DNA of 13,203 nucleotides, taken from an uncultured Lachnospiraceae bacterium. GTDB taxonomy: Bacteria > Bacillota > Clostridia > Lachnospirales > Lachnospiraceae. The position numbers were made by a program, and so were the translations under genes. The DNA lies in assembly GCA_910586555.1 (NCBI GenBank), contig CAJUJY010000082.1, forward strand, positions 1 through 13,203, written 5' to 3'. How positions within the stretch are numbered: the stretch's first letter is position 1; each line of letters opens with the position of its first letter. The notes under the pieces are model-generated. The model was not told the DNA's origin, did no database searches, and saw nothing but the letters and a program-made list of their open reading frames with translations. Positions 4,930 to 13,203 of the stretch are shown piece by piece.

Positions 4930-6983
4930 TAAAGAATACGCTTAAATTTCCTTTCAATTTCCCTTTTGGTTATTTTTATTATTACTGGCCGCCCGTGCGG
5001 GCAGTTATATGGGTTATCAAGTGCCATAAGTTCCTTTAGAAGTTCATGTGCCTGTCTTTTATCAAGATTGCTTTTACCTTTTACTGCGGCTTTGCATGAC
5101 ATTGTTGCAATACGTGAAAGAAGTGTTTCCGGGGCAGTTTCTGTTTTATTGTCCAAAAGCCCGTCTAATATTTCAAGAAAAAGTTCTTCTGTATTTATAT
5201 CTGGAAGCTGTGCCGGCACACCACTTAACATATATTCTCTCCCTCCAAAGTTTTCAATAATATATCCAAATTTTTCAAATATTTTAATATTTTCTTCTAA
5301 AACCTGCTGTTCTGCCATTGAAAGGCTTGCCACAACTGGAGGGTTTAACATCTGCGTAAGCGGCTTACTGCTTTCTATCTGTTTTATAAACCTTTCATAA
5401 AGGACTTTTTCATGTGCTGCATGCTGGTCAACCATAAACATGTTATCACCATATTGCAATATCCAGTATGTTGAAAATACCTGCCCTATTATTTTAATGT
5501 CCTTATCTGCCTGTGGTGATGTTATATCTGTTCCAAATAATGTTTCCTGCTCTATATTATGTGCATTATATGCAGCAGTTTCACGTAACCCCGGGGTAAT
5601 ATTATATGCCTGGATTTCTTCTGTTTTATTTTCTGTCCCGCCTGCCTCTGTTTTATCTTCTTCAATCCCAAATAACATATTAATTTCAGATATTTCCGGG
5701 GTTCTTAATATAACTGTATTCCCTTCCTGTTTTCCAGGCGTTTTTATATTTCCAGAAGAAATTTCATTTTTATTTATAGTTATGGTATCTGCATTGTTAT
5801 TTTTAACATTGGTATTTTCAATAGTATTATTTTTATCTGTAATATTGTTGTACCCGGCATTATTACTGCTGGTATTATTATCTTGTTTCCCATTTGTAAT
5901 AATATTATTATCATTCTGGCTAATATTGTTTGTTTTGTTTTTGCTAGTTTTCCTGGCCTGTTTTTCTTTTTTTCCAAATATGGCTTCTGGTATAAATTCC
6001 TTATGTTTTAATGTTTCTGATATTGTATCATAAATATCTTTGTACAGTTCCTTTTCATTAGTAAAACGCAGTTCCATTTTCTGCGGGTGTACATTTACAT
6101 CTATAAGTCCTGGTTCTATTTTAAAATTTAAAACTGTAAAAGGGTATTTGTGGTTCATCATATATGGTGAATATGCTTCTTCTATTGCATGGTTTATAAT
6201 ATTGCTTTTAATGTAGCGTCCATTAACAAAATAATTTATATATGACCTGTTACCACGTGATATTACAGGCTGTCCGGTAAAGCCGCTTATTTCACAGCTT
6301 TTCTTTATGGAATTTACTTCAAGCAGGTTTAAGGCTATATCCTTGCCAAATATATTATAGATTACATCTTTTAAATTACCATTGCCTGGCGTATGCAGTT
6401 TTGGCTGGTTCTGGCTTATAAACCTGAATGAAATTTTTGGGCATGAAAGTGCCATATGCTCCACAACACTGCTTATATAGCTTGCTTCTGTCTGTGGTGT
6501 TTTTAAGAATTTAAGCCTTGCAGGTGTGTTGTAGAAAAGATTTTTCACAATAAAAGTAGTCCCGTCAGGACAGCCTGCTTCACCAAATTCCTTTTCAGTG
6601 CCTCCTTCAATAACATACCTTGAACCATTAAGTGAGTTTCTTGTTTTAGAAAGCATTTCAAGCTGTGAAACGGATGCAATGCTTGCCAGGGCCTCACCCC
6701 GGAAGCCAAGTGTAGATATTGATAAAAGATCCTTAAGTTCTTTTATTTTGCTTGTTGCATGTGGTGTAAATGCAAGTCTTACATCTTCTGTGCTTATCCC
6801 GTTACCGTTATCAGTTACACGTATAAGGCTTTTACCGCCGTCCTTTATTTCCACAGTAACTGAATTAGCCCCTGCATCAATGGCATTTTCCAGCAATTCC
6901 TTAACCACTGCCATAGGCCTTTCTATAACTTCCCCCGCAGCAATTTTATTTATTGTATCTGTATCAAGAACCCTTATAGACAT
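4929..6983 (-). CDS. mutL: DNA mismatch repair protein MutL (endonuclease type)
   Basis: A 684-residue mismatch repair factor acting after MutS. The N-terminal GHKL ATPase shows IAAGEVIERP with KELLENAIDAGA, DNGNGI and TLGFRGEAL (about 10-105). A linker at about residues 345-405 is extremely rich in Asn, Thr and Ser. The C-terminal dimerisation domain has DQHAAHEKVLYE (near 517), the DQHA-x2-E-x4-E metal site of MutL homologues that nick DNA, plus SCKAAVKGK (near 634) and CPHGRP (near 663). MutH is therefore not needed, as in most bacteria outside enterics. GGAGG precedes the ATG. It lies 25 bp after mutS and overlaps miaA by one base. Confidence 0.97.
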   Translation of the reverse strand: MSIRVLDTDTINKIAAGEVIERPMAVVKELLENAIDAGANSVTVEIKDGGKSLIRVTDNGNGISTEDVRLAFTPHATSKIKELKDLLSISTLGFRGEALASIASVSQLEMLSKTRNSLNGSRYVIEGGTEKEFGEAGCPDGTTFIVKNLFYNTPARLKFLKTPQTEASYISSVVEHMALSCPKISFRFISQNQPKLHTPGNGNLKDVIYNIFGKDIALNLLEVNSIKKSCEISGFTGQPVISRGNRSYINYFVNGRYIKSNIINHAIEEAYSPYMMNHKYPFTVLNFKIEPGLIDVNVHPQKMELRFTNEKELYKDIYDTISETLKHKEFIPEAIFGKKEKQARKTSKNKTNNISQNDNNIITNGKQDNNTSSNNAGYNNITDKNNTIENTNVKNNNADTITINKNEISSGNIKTPGKQEGNTVILRTPEISEINMLFGIEEDKTEAGGTENKTEEIQAYNITPGLRETAAYNAHNIEQETLFGTDITSPQADKDIKIIGQVFSTYWILQYGDNMFMVDQHAAHEKVLYERFIKQIESSKPLTQMLNPPVVASLSMAEQQVLEENIKIFEKFGYIIENFGGREYMLSGVPAQLPDINTEELFLEILDGLLDNKTETAPETLLSRIATMSCKAAVKGKSNLDKRQAHELLKELMALDNPYNCPHGRPVIIKITKREIERKFKRIL

Positions 6984-7008
6984 ACTAACCTCCAGTCAGA
7001 TGGTGTCT

Positions 7009-9717
7009 TTAAATCCTGTTTCTTATTTTTTCCTGCATTTTATAAAGTATGTTCATGGCATCAATCGGTGTTATATTTGATAAGTCAAGGCCATGTAGTT
7101 CTATTATTATATCATCTGTTTTAATATTTTCATTATTAGTGCCAAATAATGAAAGCTGCCCCATTTCTTTTGAACCTGCTTTTTTTTCTGCCCTGCGCCT
7201 TTTTCTTTTTGCTTCCTGCTGCTCTATTCCGTAATGGTTGCCTGGAAGGCTGTATTCCAGTTCCAGTGTACTAAGTGTATCTTCACCAGCCATTATATCA
7301 TTTTCGCTAAGTTTTGCTGCAATTTCCCTTGCACGTATTAATACACTTTCTGGCACTCCTGCAAGTTTTGCAACATGTATGCCATAACTTTTATCAGCAC
7401 CGCCTTTTATTATTTTCCTTAAAAATACTATATCATCACCTTGTTCTTTTACGGCTATACAGTAATTATTTACACTTTCAAGCTTTCCTTCAAGCCCGGT
7501 AAGTTCATGGTAATGTGTTGCAAAAAGTGTCCTTGCACCTAAAAGTTTTGTATCTGCAATATGCTCTATAACAGCCCATGCTATGCTAAGCCCGTCAAAT
7601 GTGCTTGTCCCCCTGCCTATTTCATCAAGTATTATAAGGCTGTTTTTAGTCGCATTTCTTATAATATTGGCAACTTCTGTCATTTCTACCATAAATGTAC
7701 TCTGGCCGCTTGCAAGGTCATCTGATGCACCTACCCTTGTAAATATCCTGTCGGCAATACCTATAGTGGCACTATCCGCAGGTACAAATGATCCAATCTG
7801 TGCCATTAATACAATTAATGCCGTCTGGCGCATATATGTGGATTTGCCAGCCATATTAGGGCCTGTAATAACTGCAACACGGTTATTGCCATTATCAAGG
7901 TATGTATCATTTGCAACGAAAAGGCCATTACTAATCATTTTTTCAACAACAGGATGGCGTCCGTTTTTTATTTCAATGCTGCTTTTTTTATTTACCACAG
8001 GACGTACATAATTATTTTGTTCTGCTACAAGTGCAAGCGAGGAAAACATATCTATATTAGCAATTATATGTGCTGCTTTCTGTACACGCCCTATATTATC
8101 ATAAATTTTATCCCTTATCTGGCAGAAAATATTGTATTCAAGTGCGCAAAGCCTGTCCTGTGCGCCAAGTATTGTGTTTTCAAGCTCTTTAAGACGTGCT
8201 GTTGTGTACCTTTCAGCATTGGCAAGTGTCTGTTTCCTTATCCAGTCTTCTGGCACAAGTTCTTTATATGAATTGGTAACTTCAAGGTGATAGCCAAAGA
8301 CTTTATTATATTTAATCCTTAAATTCTTAATTCCTGTACGCTGTTTTTCTTCTTCTACAAGCCCGGCAAGCCAGTTTTTGCCTTCTGTCCTTGCTTTTTT
8401 AAGCTGGTCAATTTCACTGTTATAACCGTCTTTTATTATACCGCCTTCCCTTGTGGATATTGGTGGTTCTTCTTCAATGGAACTTTCTACAAGGCTGTAT
8501 AAATCCATTAAATCATCAAGGTTTTCTGCAAAGCCTTTAAGTCCTGGACCAGTAAATGAAGCAAGCAGTTTTTTAATATATGGGAACATGGAAAGTGACT
8601 GCCTGAAAGATATTAAATCCCTTGGGTTTGCACTACGGTAACTTATTTTGGCAATAAGGCGTTCAAGGTCTTGTACCGGGTTTAAATATTCCCTGATTTC
8701 TTCCCTTGAAATTGCATTGTTATTTAATTCCGTTATAATATCAAGCCTTTTATTAATATCTGCCACATTTACAAGCGGCTGTTCTATTGATTTACGTAAA
8801 AGCCTTTTGCCCATTGCTGTTTTTGTTTTGTCAAGAACCCAGAACAAAGAACCTTTTTTAGATTTTTCACGCATTGTTTCACAAAGTTCAAGGTTTCTTC
8901 TGGTAGAACGGTCAAGCAGCATATAGTTTCCAGGGGAATATGGTTTAATAGAAGTTATATGGTCAAGTGAAATCTTCTGTGTTTCTATAAGGTAGCGCAT
9001 TATTGCACCAGAAGCAATTATACCTATGCTATACCCATCAAGCCCAAGCCCATGCAGGGAATTTGTTTTAAAATGTTCCATAAGGACTTCTTTACACGGG
9101 CCTTCATCAAAATACTGTGGCTCTATCCCAGATACTGTTATGCCAAGCCTGCCCCTTAAATCCTCCAGGTCAATTCCAGATACAAGAAATGAATCATTGC
9201 ATATTATTTCAGATGGTGTTATCTTGCTTATTTCATCAAGCAGTTTGTTTTCAGTGTCAAATTCCGTCATATAAAAACTGCCTGTTGTCACATCAACATA
9301 AGCAGCACCATATGCATTAACTGTATACAGTATGCACATAAGGTAATTATTCCTGCTTTCATCTAATGCATGTTCATCAAGGTTAGTACCAGGGGTGGCA
9401 ATGCGTACAACTTCTCTTTTTACAAGCCCTCTTGCCTCTTTAGGGTCTTCTACCTGTTCACAGATTGCAACCTTATATCCTTTTTTAACAAGCCTGTTTA
9501 AATATGTACTGGCAGCATGGAAAGGCACGCCACACATAGGGGCACGTTCCGGCAAGCCGCAGCTTTTAGATGTGAGTGTGAGTTCAAGTTCTTTGGAGCA
9601 GACCTCTGCATCTTCATAAAACATTTCGTAAAAATCCCCCAGACGGTAAAAAAGAATACAATCTTTGTATTCCTGCTTGGTTTCTATATAATTCTGCATC
9701 ATTGGTGTAAGTGGCAT
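7009..9717 (-). CDS. mutS: DNA mismatch repair protein MutS
   Basis: The 902-residue mismatch recognition ATPase. Domain I carries the mispair-contacting FYE motif in GDFYEMF (29-31) and the APMCGVPFHA stretch. The middle lever and clamp domains follow. The ABC-type ATPase has Walker A GPNMAGKST (619-627), the signature region with SDDLASGQSTFMVEM, and Walker B LIILDEIGRGTS (near 692). The C-terminus has a Lys/Arg-rich stretch (KRKRRRAEKKAG) and then a short helical dimer region. AGGA lies 7 bases before the chosen start. It is the first gene of mutS-mutL-miaA. No promoter could be fixed with confidence in the roughly 90 bp between it and rnpB. Confidence 0.98.
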   Translation of the reverse strand: MPLTPMMQNYIETKQEYKDCILFYRLGDFYEMFYEDAEVCSKELELTLTSKSCGLPERAPMCGVPFHAASTYLNRLVKKGYKVAICEQVEDPKEARGLVKREVVRIATPGTNLDEHALDESRNNYLMCILYTVNAYGAAYVDVTTGSFYMTEFDTENKLLDEISKITPSEIICNDSFLVSGIDLEDLRGRLGITVSGIEPQYFDEGPCKEVLMEHFKTNSLHGLGLDGYSIGIIASGAIMRYLIETQKISLDHITSIKPYSPGNYMLLDRSTRRNLELCETMREKSKKGSLFWVLDKTKTAMGKRLLRKSIEQPLVNVADINKRLDIITELNNNAISREEIREYLNPVQDLERLIAKISYRSANPRDLISFRQSLSMFPYIKKLLASFTGPGLKGFAENLDDLMDLYSLVESSIEEEPPISTREGGIIKDGYNSEIDQLKKARTEGKNWLAGLVEEEKQRTGIKNLRIKYNKVFGYHLEVTNSYKELVPEDWIRKQTLANAERYTTARLKELENTILGAQDRLCALEYNIFCQIRDKIYDNIGRVQKAAHIIANIDMFSSLALVAEQNNYVRPVVNKKSSIEIKNGRHPVVEKMISNGLFVANDTYLDNGNNRVAVITGPNMAGKSTYMRQTALIVLMAQIGSFVPADSATIGIADRIFTRVGASDDLASGQSTFMVEMTEVANIIRNATKNSLIILDEIGRGTSTFDGLSIAWAVIEHIADTKLLGARTLFATHYHELTGLEGKLESVNNYCIAVKEQGDDIVFLRKIIKGGADKSYGIHVAKLAGVPESVLIRAREIAAKLSENDIMAGEDTLSTLELEYSLPGNHYGIEQQEAKRKRRRAEKKAGSKEMGQLSLFGTNNENIKTDDIIIELHGLDLSNITPIDAMNILYKMQEKIRNRI

Positions 9718-9807
9718 ATTTTAGTCCTGCCTTTCTTTATTCTGGCTCTGTTTCCCTGTAATGTCCTAGTACAGATTATTTTTATATTGTTATTTATACT
9801 ATTGTAA

Positions 9808-10142
9808 TGAGCAGCACTGTAAGCCGGGTTCTGTATCAGACAGCCATCTATCTAGGCCTGCTGTTACCAGCAGGCTCAAGCAGCCTACCCAGGACACAGC
9901 GGGCAACTGTATTGTCCTTGTCTGGCCTTGCTCCGGGTGGGGTTTACACAGCCTTTCCTGTTACCAGGAAAGCGGTAAGCTCTTACCTTGCCTTTTCACC
10001 CTTACCTGTATTTACAGGCGGTTATTTTCTGTTGCACTATCCTGGGAGTTGCCTCCACCGGACGTTATCCGGCACCCTGCCCTGCGGAGCCCGGACTTTC
10101 CTCATCTGCACTATTAACAGATGCGGCTGTCTGTGCTGCTCA
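9808..10142 (-). ncRNA. rnpB: RNase P RNA
   Basis: The catalytic RNA of RNase P, which trims tRNA 5' leaders. On the minus strand it opens with helix P1 (TGAGCAGCAC), has the conserved P4-forming GAGGAAAGTCCGGGCTCC near 10104-10087, the GGTGAAAAGGCAAGGTAAGAGC region near the centre, and the 3' AGAACCCGGCTTAC block. It closes with the P1 partner GTGCTGCTCA. About 335 nt suits a bacterial type A RNA, though typing by eye is tentative. Mature ends are estimated from P1 pairing. It stands alone between ybaK and mutS; no convincing terminator is visible beyond P1. Confidence 0.95.
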
Positions 10143-10159
10143 CTAACACTTACCACGGT

Positions 10160-10188
10160 ATTTTAACATGACGTGTAAAAAATGTAAA
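10160..10188 (-). promoter_or_regulatory. Promoter of rnpB
   Basis: TTTACA (10188-10183), a 17-bp spacer and TAAAAT (10165-10160) with an extended -10 TG. Transcription would begin near 10153, a few bases before helix P1. The -35 overlaps the terminator of ybaK. Confidence 0.72.
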
Positions 10189-10207
10189 GATTTTTAAGTA
10201 AAATCTT
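10175..10207 (-). terminator. Rho-independent terminator of ybaK
   Basis: AAGATTTT (10207-10200) pairs with AAAATCTT (10194-10187) over a 5-base loop, followed by TACATTTTTT. The stem is AT-rich and begins within the ybaK stop codon; it overlaps the rnpB -35. Confidence 0.6.
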
Positions 10208-10679
10208 AACTTTCTGGCAAGCTGCACACATCAATCCAGCTTATAAACCCTGAATACTCTTCCAGTTCTTCTATTGAAAGCCCTATTGCACTGTTAGGGC
10301 TTCCGCAGGCTGGAAATACTGTTTCAAAACGCTTAAGGGATATATCAAGGTATACCTTTACACCCTGGTTTACTGCAAACGGGCAGACCCCGCCAATAGC
10401 ATGTCCTGTAAGCGGCTCTGCTTCATTTGCAGAAAGCATTTTAGCCTTTGTCCCAAACTGTGCTTTGTATTTGGGATTGCTTACCTTGGCATCACCTGCC
10501 ATAACTATCAATACTATATCTTCTTTTACATGGAATGACAGGGTTTTGGCAATATGGCTTTCATCACAGTTTAAAGCCTTTGCTGCAAGGCTTACAGTTG
10601 CGCTTGAAATATTAAATTCCTGTATCCTGCCATCTATTCCTTTTTCTTTAAAATATTCCCTTACTTTTTTAATAGACAT
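10206..10679 (-). CDS. ybaK: YbaK/EbsC family aminoacyl-tRNA deacylase
   Basis: A 157-residue stand-alone editing protein related to the insertion domain of prolyl-tRNA synthetase. Family members hydrolyse mischarged tRNA such as Cys-tRNA(Pro). Diagnostic features are the catalytic-region Lys45 in IAKTLSF, the substrate-loop IGGVCPFAV near 95-103, and ACGSPNSAIGLS near 124-135. The length is typical. A perfect AGGAGG sits upstream of the ATG. It is a single gene between the terminator of dnaJ and rnpB. The exact mischarged tRNA it clears cannot be read from sequence; the symbol denotes the family. Confidence 0.92.
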   Translation of the reverse strand: MSIKKVREYFKEKGIDGRIQEFNISSATVSLAAKALNCDESHIAKTLSFHVKEDIVLIVMAGDAKVSNPKYKAQFGTKAKMLSANEAEPLTGHAIGGVCPFAVNQGVKVYLDISLKRFETVFPACGSPNSAIGLSIEELEEYSGFISWIDVCSLPES

Positions 10680-10769
10680 TTTGTACCTCCTTGTAAAAAC
10701 AGCCTGCCCTTGTAAAGCAAGCCTGCCGCTTAATAACCGTATATTTCAAAGGGCTGGCTTAATGAGGTT

Positions 10770-10813
10770 AAAAAATGCCACCATGCCGCAGGCTGCTGGC
10801 ATAATGGCATTTT
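10770..10813 (-). terminator. Strong rho-independent terminator of dnaJ
   Basis: AAAATGCCA (10813-10805) pairs with TGGCATTTT (10780-10772). An inner ATGCC/GGCAT stem lies inside, and the run of T comes from the A-run at 10770-10775. It lies about 20 bp past the dnaJ stop codon and ends the heat-shock operon. Confidence 0.88.
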
Positions 10814-10834
10814 AGCCTTTAGTTTTATTTATTT

Positions 10835-11989
10835 TTATTTCTTTCCAAAGTGTTTCTTTTTCTTTTTGCCTTCTGTCTTTTCTTCTTCTTGTGTAGTACT
10901 TTCTGTTTTTCCGCCATTCATGGCTTTATCAAACTGCAAAAGAAGGTCTTTCTGTTCCTGTGTCATGCTTGTTGGCACTTGTACCACAAGGGTTACATAA
11001 TGGTCGCCGCGCACCTGCCTGTTACGCAGTGACGGCACACCCTTATTTCTTAAACGCACCCTTGTATCTGTCTGTGTCCCAGGTTTTACATTATAAATAA
11101 CTTCACCATCTATTGTTTTTATATACACATCACCGCCAAGTGCTGCCTGTGCAAATGTTATAGGTGCAGTAGAGTATATATCCCTGTCCTGGCGCTGGAA
11201 AAGCGGATGCCTGCTTACAAGTACTTCTACAAGCAAATCACCCCTTCCGCCGCCATTTATGCCTGGTTCTCCTTTTTCACGTATCCTTACACACTGCCCA
11301 TTGTCTATGCCGGCTGGTATTGATACAGAAATTTTCTTGCGTTTGCTTACATATCCGCTGCCGCTGCATTCAGTGCACTTGCTTTTTATAATTTTGCCTG
11401 TGCCACGGCAGTCAGGACATGACTGTACATTCCTTACTACACCAAACAATGACTGCTGTGTAAAGACAACCTGCCCTTTGCCGCCGCACTTTGTACATGT
11501 TTCAGGTGATGTGCCTGGTTTTGCACCTGTACCATGGCAGTGGGCACATTCCTCTTTTAATGTAATATCTATTTCCTTTTCTATGCCAAAACATGCCTCT
11601 TCAAATGTAATCCTTACTGATGTACGGACATTCTGCCCCCTCATTGGCCCGTTGCTTTGTGCCCTTGAACGGCCGCCTCCGAAAAACTCACCGAAGATAT
11701 CCCCAAAGATATCCCCCATATCCATTCCACTAAAATCAAAGCCGCCCCCGCCAGCGCCGCCTTCAAAAGCAGCGTGGCCAAACTGGTCATACTGGCGTCT
11801 TTTATCAGCATCACTAAGAACTGCATATGCTTCTGATGCTTCTTTAAATTTTACTTCTGCTTCTTTGTCACCCGGATTAATATCAGGGTGGTATTTTTTA
11901 GCCAGTTTGCGGTATGCTGATTTAATTTCTGAATCAGAAGCCCCGCGGTCTACGCCAAGGACTTCATAATAATCTCTTTTATCTGCCAT
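10835..11989 (-). CDS. dnaJ: Chaperone protein DnaJ
   Basis: Hsp40 co-chaperone that stimulates DnaK ATPase and delivers unfolded substrates; cytoplasmic homodimer. The 384 residues show a J domain with the HPD triad at 34-36, a Gly/Phe-rich region (about 72-110), and a zinc domain with four CxxCxGxG motifs (CAHCHGTG, CTKCGGKG, CPDCRGTG, CTECSGSG, about 148-210). The substrate-binding C-terminal domains follow. The tail is unusually acidic and then Lys-rich (KTEGKKKKKHFGKK). GGGGAG precedes the ATG. It lies 57 bp after dnaK, the standard Firmicutes order, and any hrcA/CIRCE control would be upstream of the window. Confidence 0.98.
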   Translation of the reverse strand: MADKRDYYEVLGVDRGASDSEIKSAYRKLAKKYHPDINPGDKEAEVKFKEASEAYAVLSDADKRRQYDQFGHAAFEGGAGGGGFDFSGMDMGDIFGDIFGEFFGGGRSRAQSNGPMRGQNVRTSVRITFEEACFGIEKEIDITLKEECAHCHGTGAKPGTSPETCTKCGGKGQVVFTQQSLFGVVRNVQSCPDCRGTGKIIKSKCTECSGSGYVSKRKKISVSIPAGIDNGQCVRIREKGEPGINGGGRGDLLVEVLVSRHPLFQRQDRDIYSTAPITFAQAALGGDVYIKTIDGEVIYNVKPGTQTDTRVRLRNKGVPSLRNRQVRGDHYVTLVVQVPTSMTQEQKDLLLQFDKAMNGGKTESTTQEEEKTEGKKKKKHFGKK

Positions 11990-12046
11990 AAAAATCGCTC
12001 CCCTGGTTTCCTATAACCTTCCAGAACTTCTTACCATTTCCGTCTT

Positions 12047-13203
12047 TTATACTTCGCGGTAATCACCATCAACTACATCATCATCTGCACCTGCATTTCC
12101 TTGTGAAGCACCACCCATGCCTGCACCTGCACCGCCCATATCAGGGCCTGCACCTGATGCCTGTGCACTTTCATACATTTTCTGGAATACATTTTGTGCA
12201 CTTTCCATAAGTTTTTCTTTGCCAGCTTTTAATTCATCAATATCACTATCTGACATGCTTTCAGGATTTGTCCTGTCAACTACTGCCTTAAGTGCGTCAA
12301 TATCTGCCTGTACTTTGCTCTTTTCAGAAGAATCAATCTTATCACCTACTTCATCAAGGGCCTTCTGTGTCTGGAATACAAGGCTGTCAGCATCATTACG
12401 TGCATCAATTCCTTCTTTGCGTTTCTTATCCTCTGCTTCAAACTGTGCAGCTTCTTTTACAGCCCTGTCAATCTCATCATCAGACATATTTGAACCTGCT
12501 GTAATAGTAATATGCTGTTCCTTGCCTGTGCCAAGGTCTTTAGCAGAAACATTTACAATGCCGTTGGCATCAATATCAAATGTAACTTCAATCTGTGGCA
12601 CACCGCGTCTTGCTGGCGGAATACCATCAAGCCTGAACTGCCCGAGTGACTTATTGTCCTTTGCAAACTGGCGTTCACCCTGTAATACATTAATATCAAC
12701 TGCGCTCTGGTTGTCTGCTGCTGTAGAGAATACCTGGCTTTTCTTTGTAGGGATTGTAGTATTCCTTTCAATAAGCCTTGTAGCAACACCACCCATTGTT
12801 TCAATCGAAAGTGAAAGCGGTGTTACATCAAGCAGAAGGATATCACCAGCACCTGCATCACCAGCAAGCTTACCACCCTGGATGGAAGCACCAAGTGCTA
12901 CACATTCATCAGGGTTAAGTGATTTATTAGGGTCATGGCCTGTAAGCTGTTTAACTTTATCCTGTACAGCAGGGATACGTGTTGAACCGCCTACAAGAAG
13001 GACTTTGCCAAGTTCAGAAGCTGTAAGCCCTGCATCTCTTAATGCATTAGTTACAGGTGTTGCAGTTCTTTCTACAAGGTCATGTGTAAGTTCATCAAAC
13101 TTAGCACGTGTAAGGTTCATATCAAAATGTTTAGGGCCTTCCGGTGTGGCTGTAATAAATGGCAGGTTAATATTTGTTGTTGTAGCTGATGAAAGCTCTT
13201 TCT
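12047..13203 (-). CDS. dnaK: Chaperone protein DnaK (5' part outside the window)
   Basis: The C-terminal two-thirds of the Hsp70 chaperone. The frame is open to the window edge, and upstream of the first internal Met it still encodes KELSSATTTNINLPFITA, so the true start is outside. Present are the end of the ATPase domain (VLLVGGSTRIP, and NPDECVALGAS), the linker DILLLDVTPLSL, the beta-sandwich substrate domain, and the helical lid. The tail is Gly/Ala/Met-rich, ending DDDVVDGDYREV, close to the usual DDVVDADY ending in Firmicutes. It is the first gene of dnaK-dnaJ in this window. The ATG at 13120 is internal and not a start. Confidence 0.98.
   Translation of the reverse strand, partial: KELSSATTTNINLPFITATPEGPKHFDMNLTRAKFDELTHDLVERTATPVTNALRDAGLTASELGKVLLVGGSTRIPAVQDKVKQLTGHDPNKSLNPDECVALGASIQGGKLAGDAGAGDILLLDVTPLSLSIETMGGVATRLIERNTTIPTKKSQVFSTAADNQSAVDINVLQGERQFAKDNKSLGQFRLDGIPPARRGVPQIEVTFDIDANGIVNVSAKDLGTGKEQHITITAGSNMSDDEIDRAVKEAAQFEAEDKKRKEGIDARNDADSLVFQTQKALDEVGDKIDSSEKSKVQADIDALKAVVDRTNPESMSDSDIDELKAGKEKLMESAQNVFQKMYESAQASGAGPDMGGAGAGMGGASQGNAGADDDVVDGDYREV

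Noticed and set aside
5440..6033. 197-codon hydrophobic plus-strand frame opposite mutL
   Set aside because: The hydrophobicity is the antisense reading of the Asn/Lys-rich linker; MutL on the other strand is certain.
9807..10166. Open plus-strand frame of 119 codons
   Set aside because: It lies fully opposite the RNase P RNA gene; the RNA motifs explain the sequence and the encoded peptide resembles nothing.
11259..11969. 236-codon plus-strand frame opposite dnaJ
   Set aside because: It is a shadow of the conserved DnaJ coding sequence, Pro/Ser-rich from antisense codons, with no binding site.
12047..13120. Calling the ATG at 13120 as the dnaK start
   Set aside because: The frame continues upstream to the window edge with conserved DnaK sequence, so this Met is internal.

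Overview
The window looks like a chromosomal segment of a low-GC, Gram-positive anaerobe of the Clostridia, most like Lachnospiraceae. The evidence is the AT-rich base composition, AGGAGG-type ribosome binding sites, a mutS-mutL-miaA operon whose MutL carries its own endonuclease motif, a clostridial-style DnaK/DnaJ pair, and holin-like type I toxin genes typical of Firmicutes. Genus assignment is inference. Nearly every gene is on the minus strand; the exceptions are one orphan gene and the small antisense RNAs.

Right half (about 4000-13203), housekeeping. Reading along the minus strand from the right edge: a 5'-truncated dnaK, dnaJ with a strong terminator, ybaK (aminoacyl-tRNA deacylase family), the RNase P RNA gene rnpB with its own promoter, then a compact mutS-mutL-miaA operon. 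mutL and miaA overlap by one base (TAATG). The mismatch repair and tRNA modification genes end in a long near-perfect palindrome at 3959-4001.

Middle (about 2497-3978), an accessory pocket. It has no long conserved gene but is not empty. It holds two tandem type I toxin-antitoxin modules of the holin-like (Hol_Tox/Fst-like) kind, too short for normal gene calling. Module B (2773-3091) looks intact: a 29-residue membrane toxin on the minus strand, its promoter, a stem-loop against its ribosome binding site, and a convergent antisense RNA with its own promoter and terminator. Module A (2533-2752) keeps a good antisense promoter and terminator, but its toxin frame has an in-frame amber codon and lacks a ribosome binding site. 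Next to them lies a frameshifted remnant of the C-terminus of a phage tail tape measure protein. Then comes a 128-residue gene of unknown function with a near-consensus promoter bracketed by 16-bp perfect inverted repeats. The pocket reads as a repeatedly invaded chromosomal site.

Left part (1-2496), three unlinked small-metabolism genes on the minus strand: a HAD-family phosphatase, a nucleotidyltransferase-fold protein and a YbhB/YbcL-type PEBP protein. They are separated by AT-rich gaps, and the last is followed by two rho-independent terminators. No tRNA genes, CRISPR arrays or complete insertion sequences were seen.
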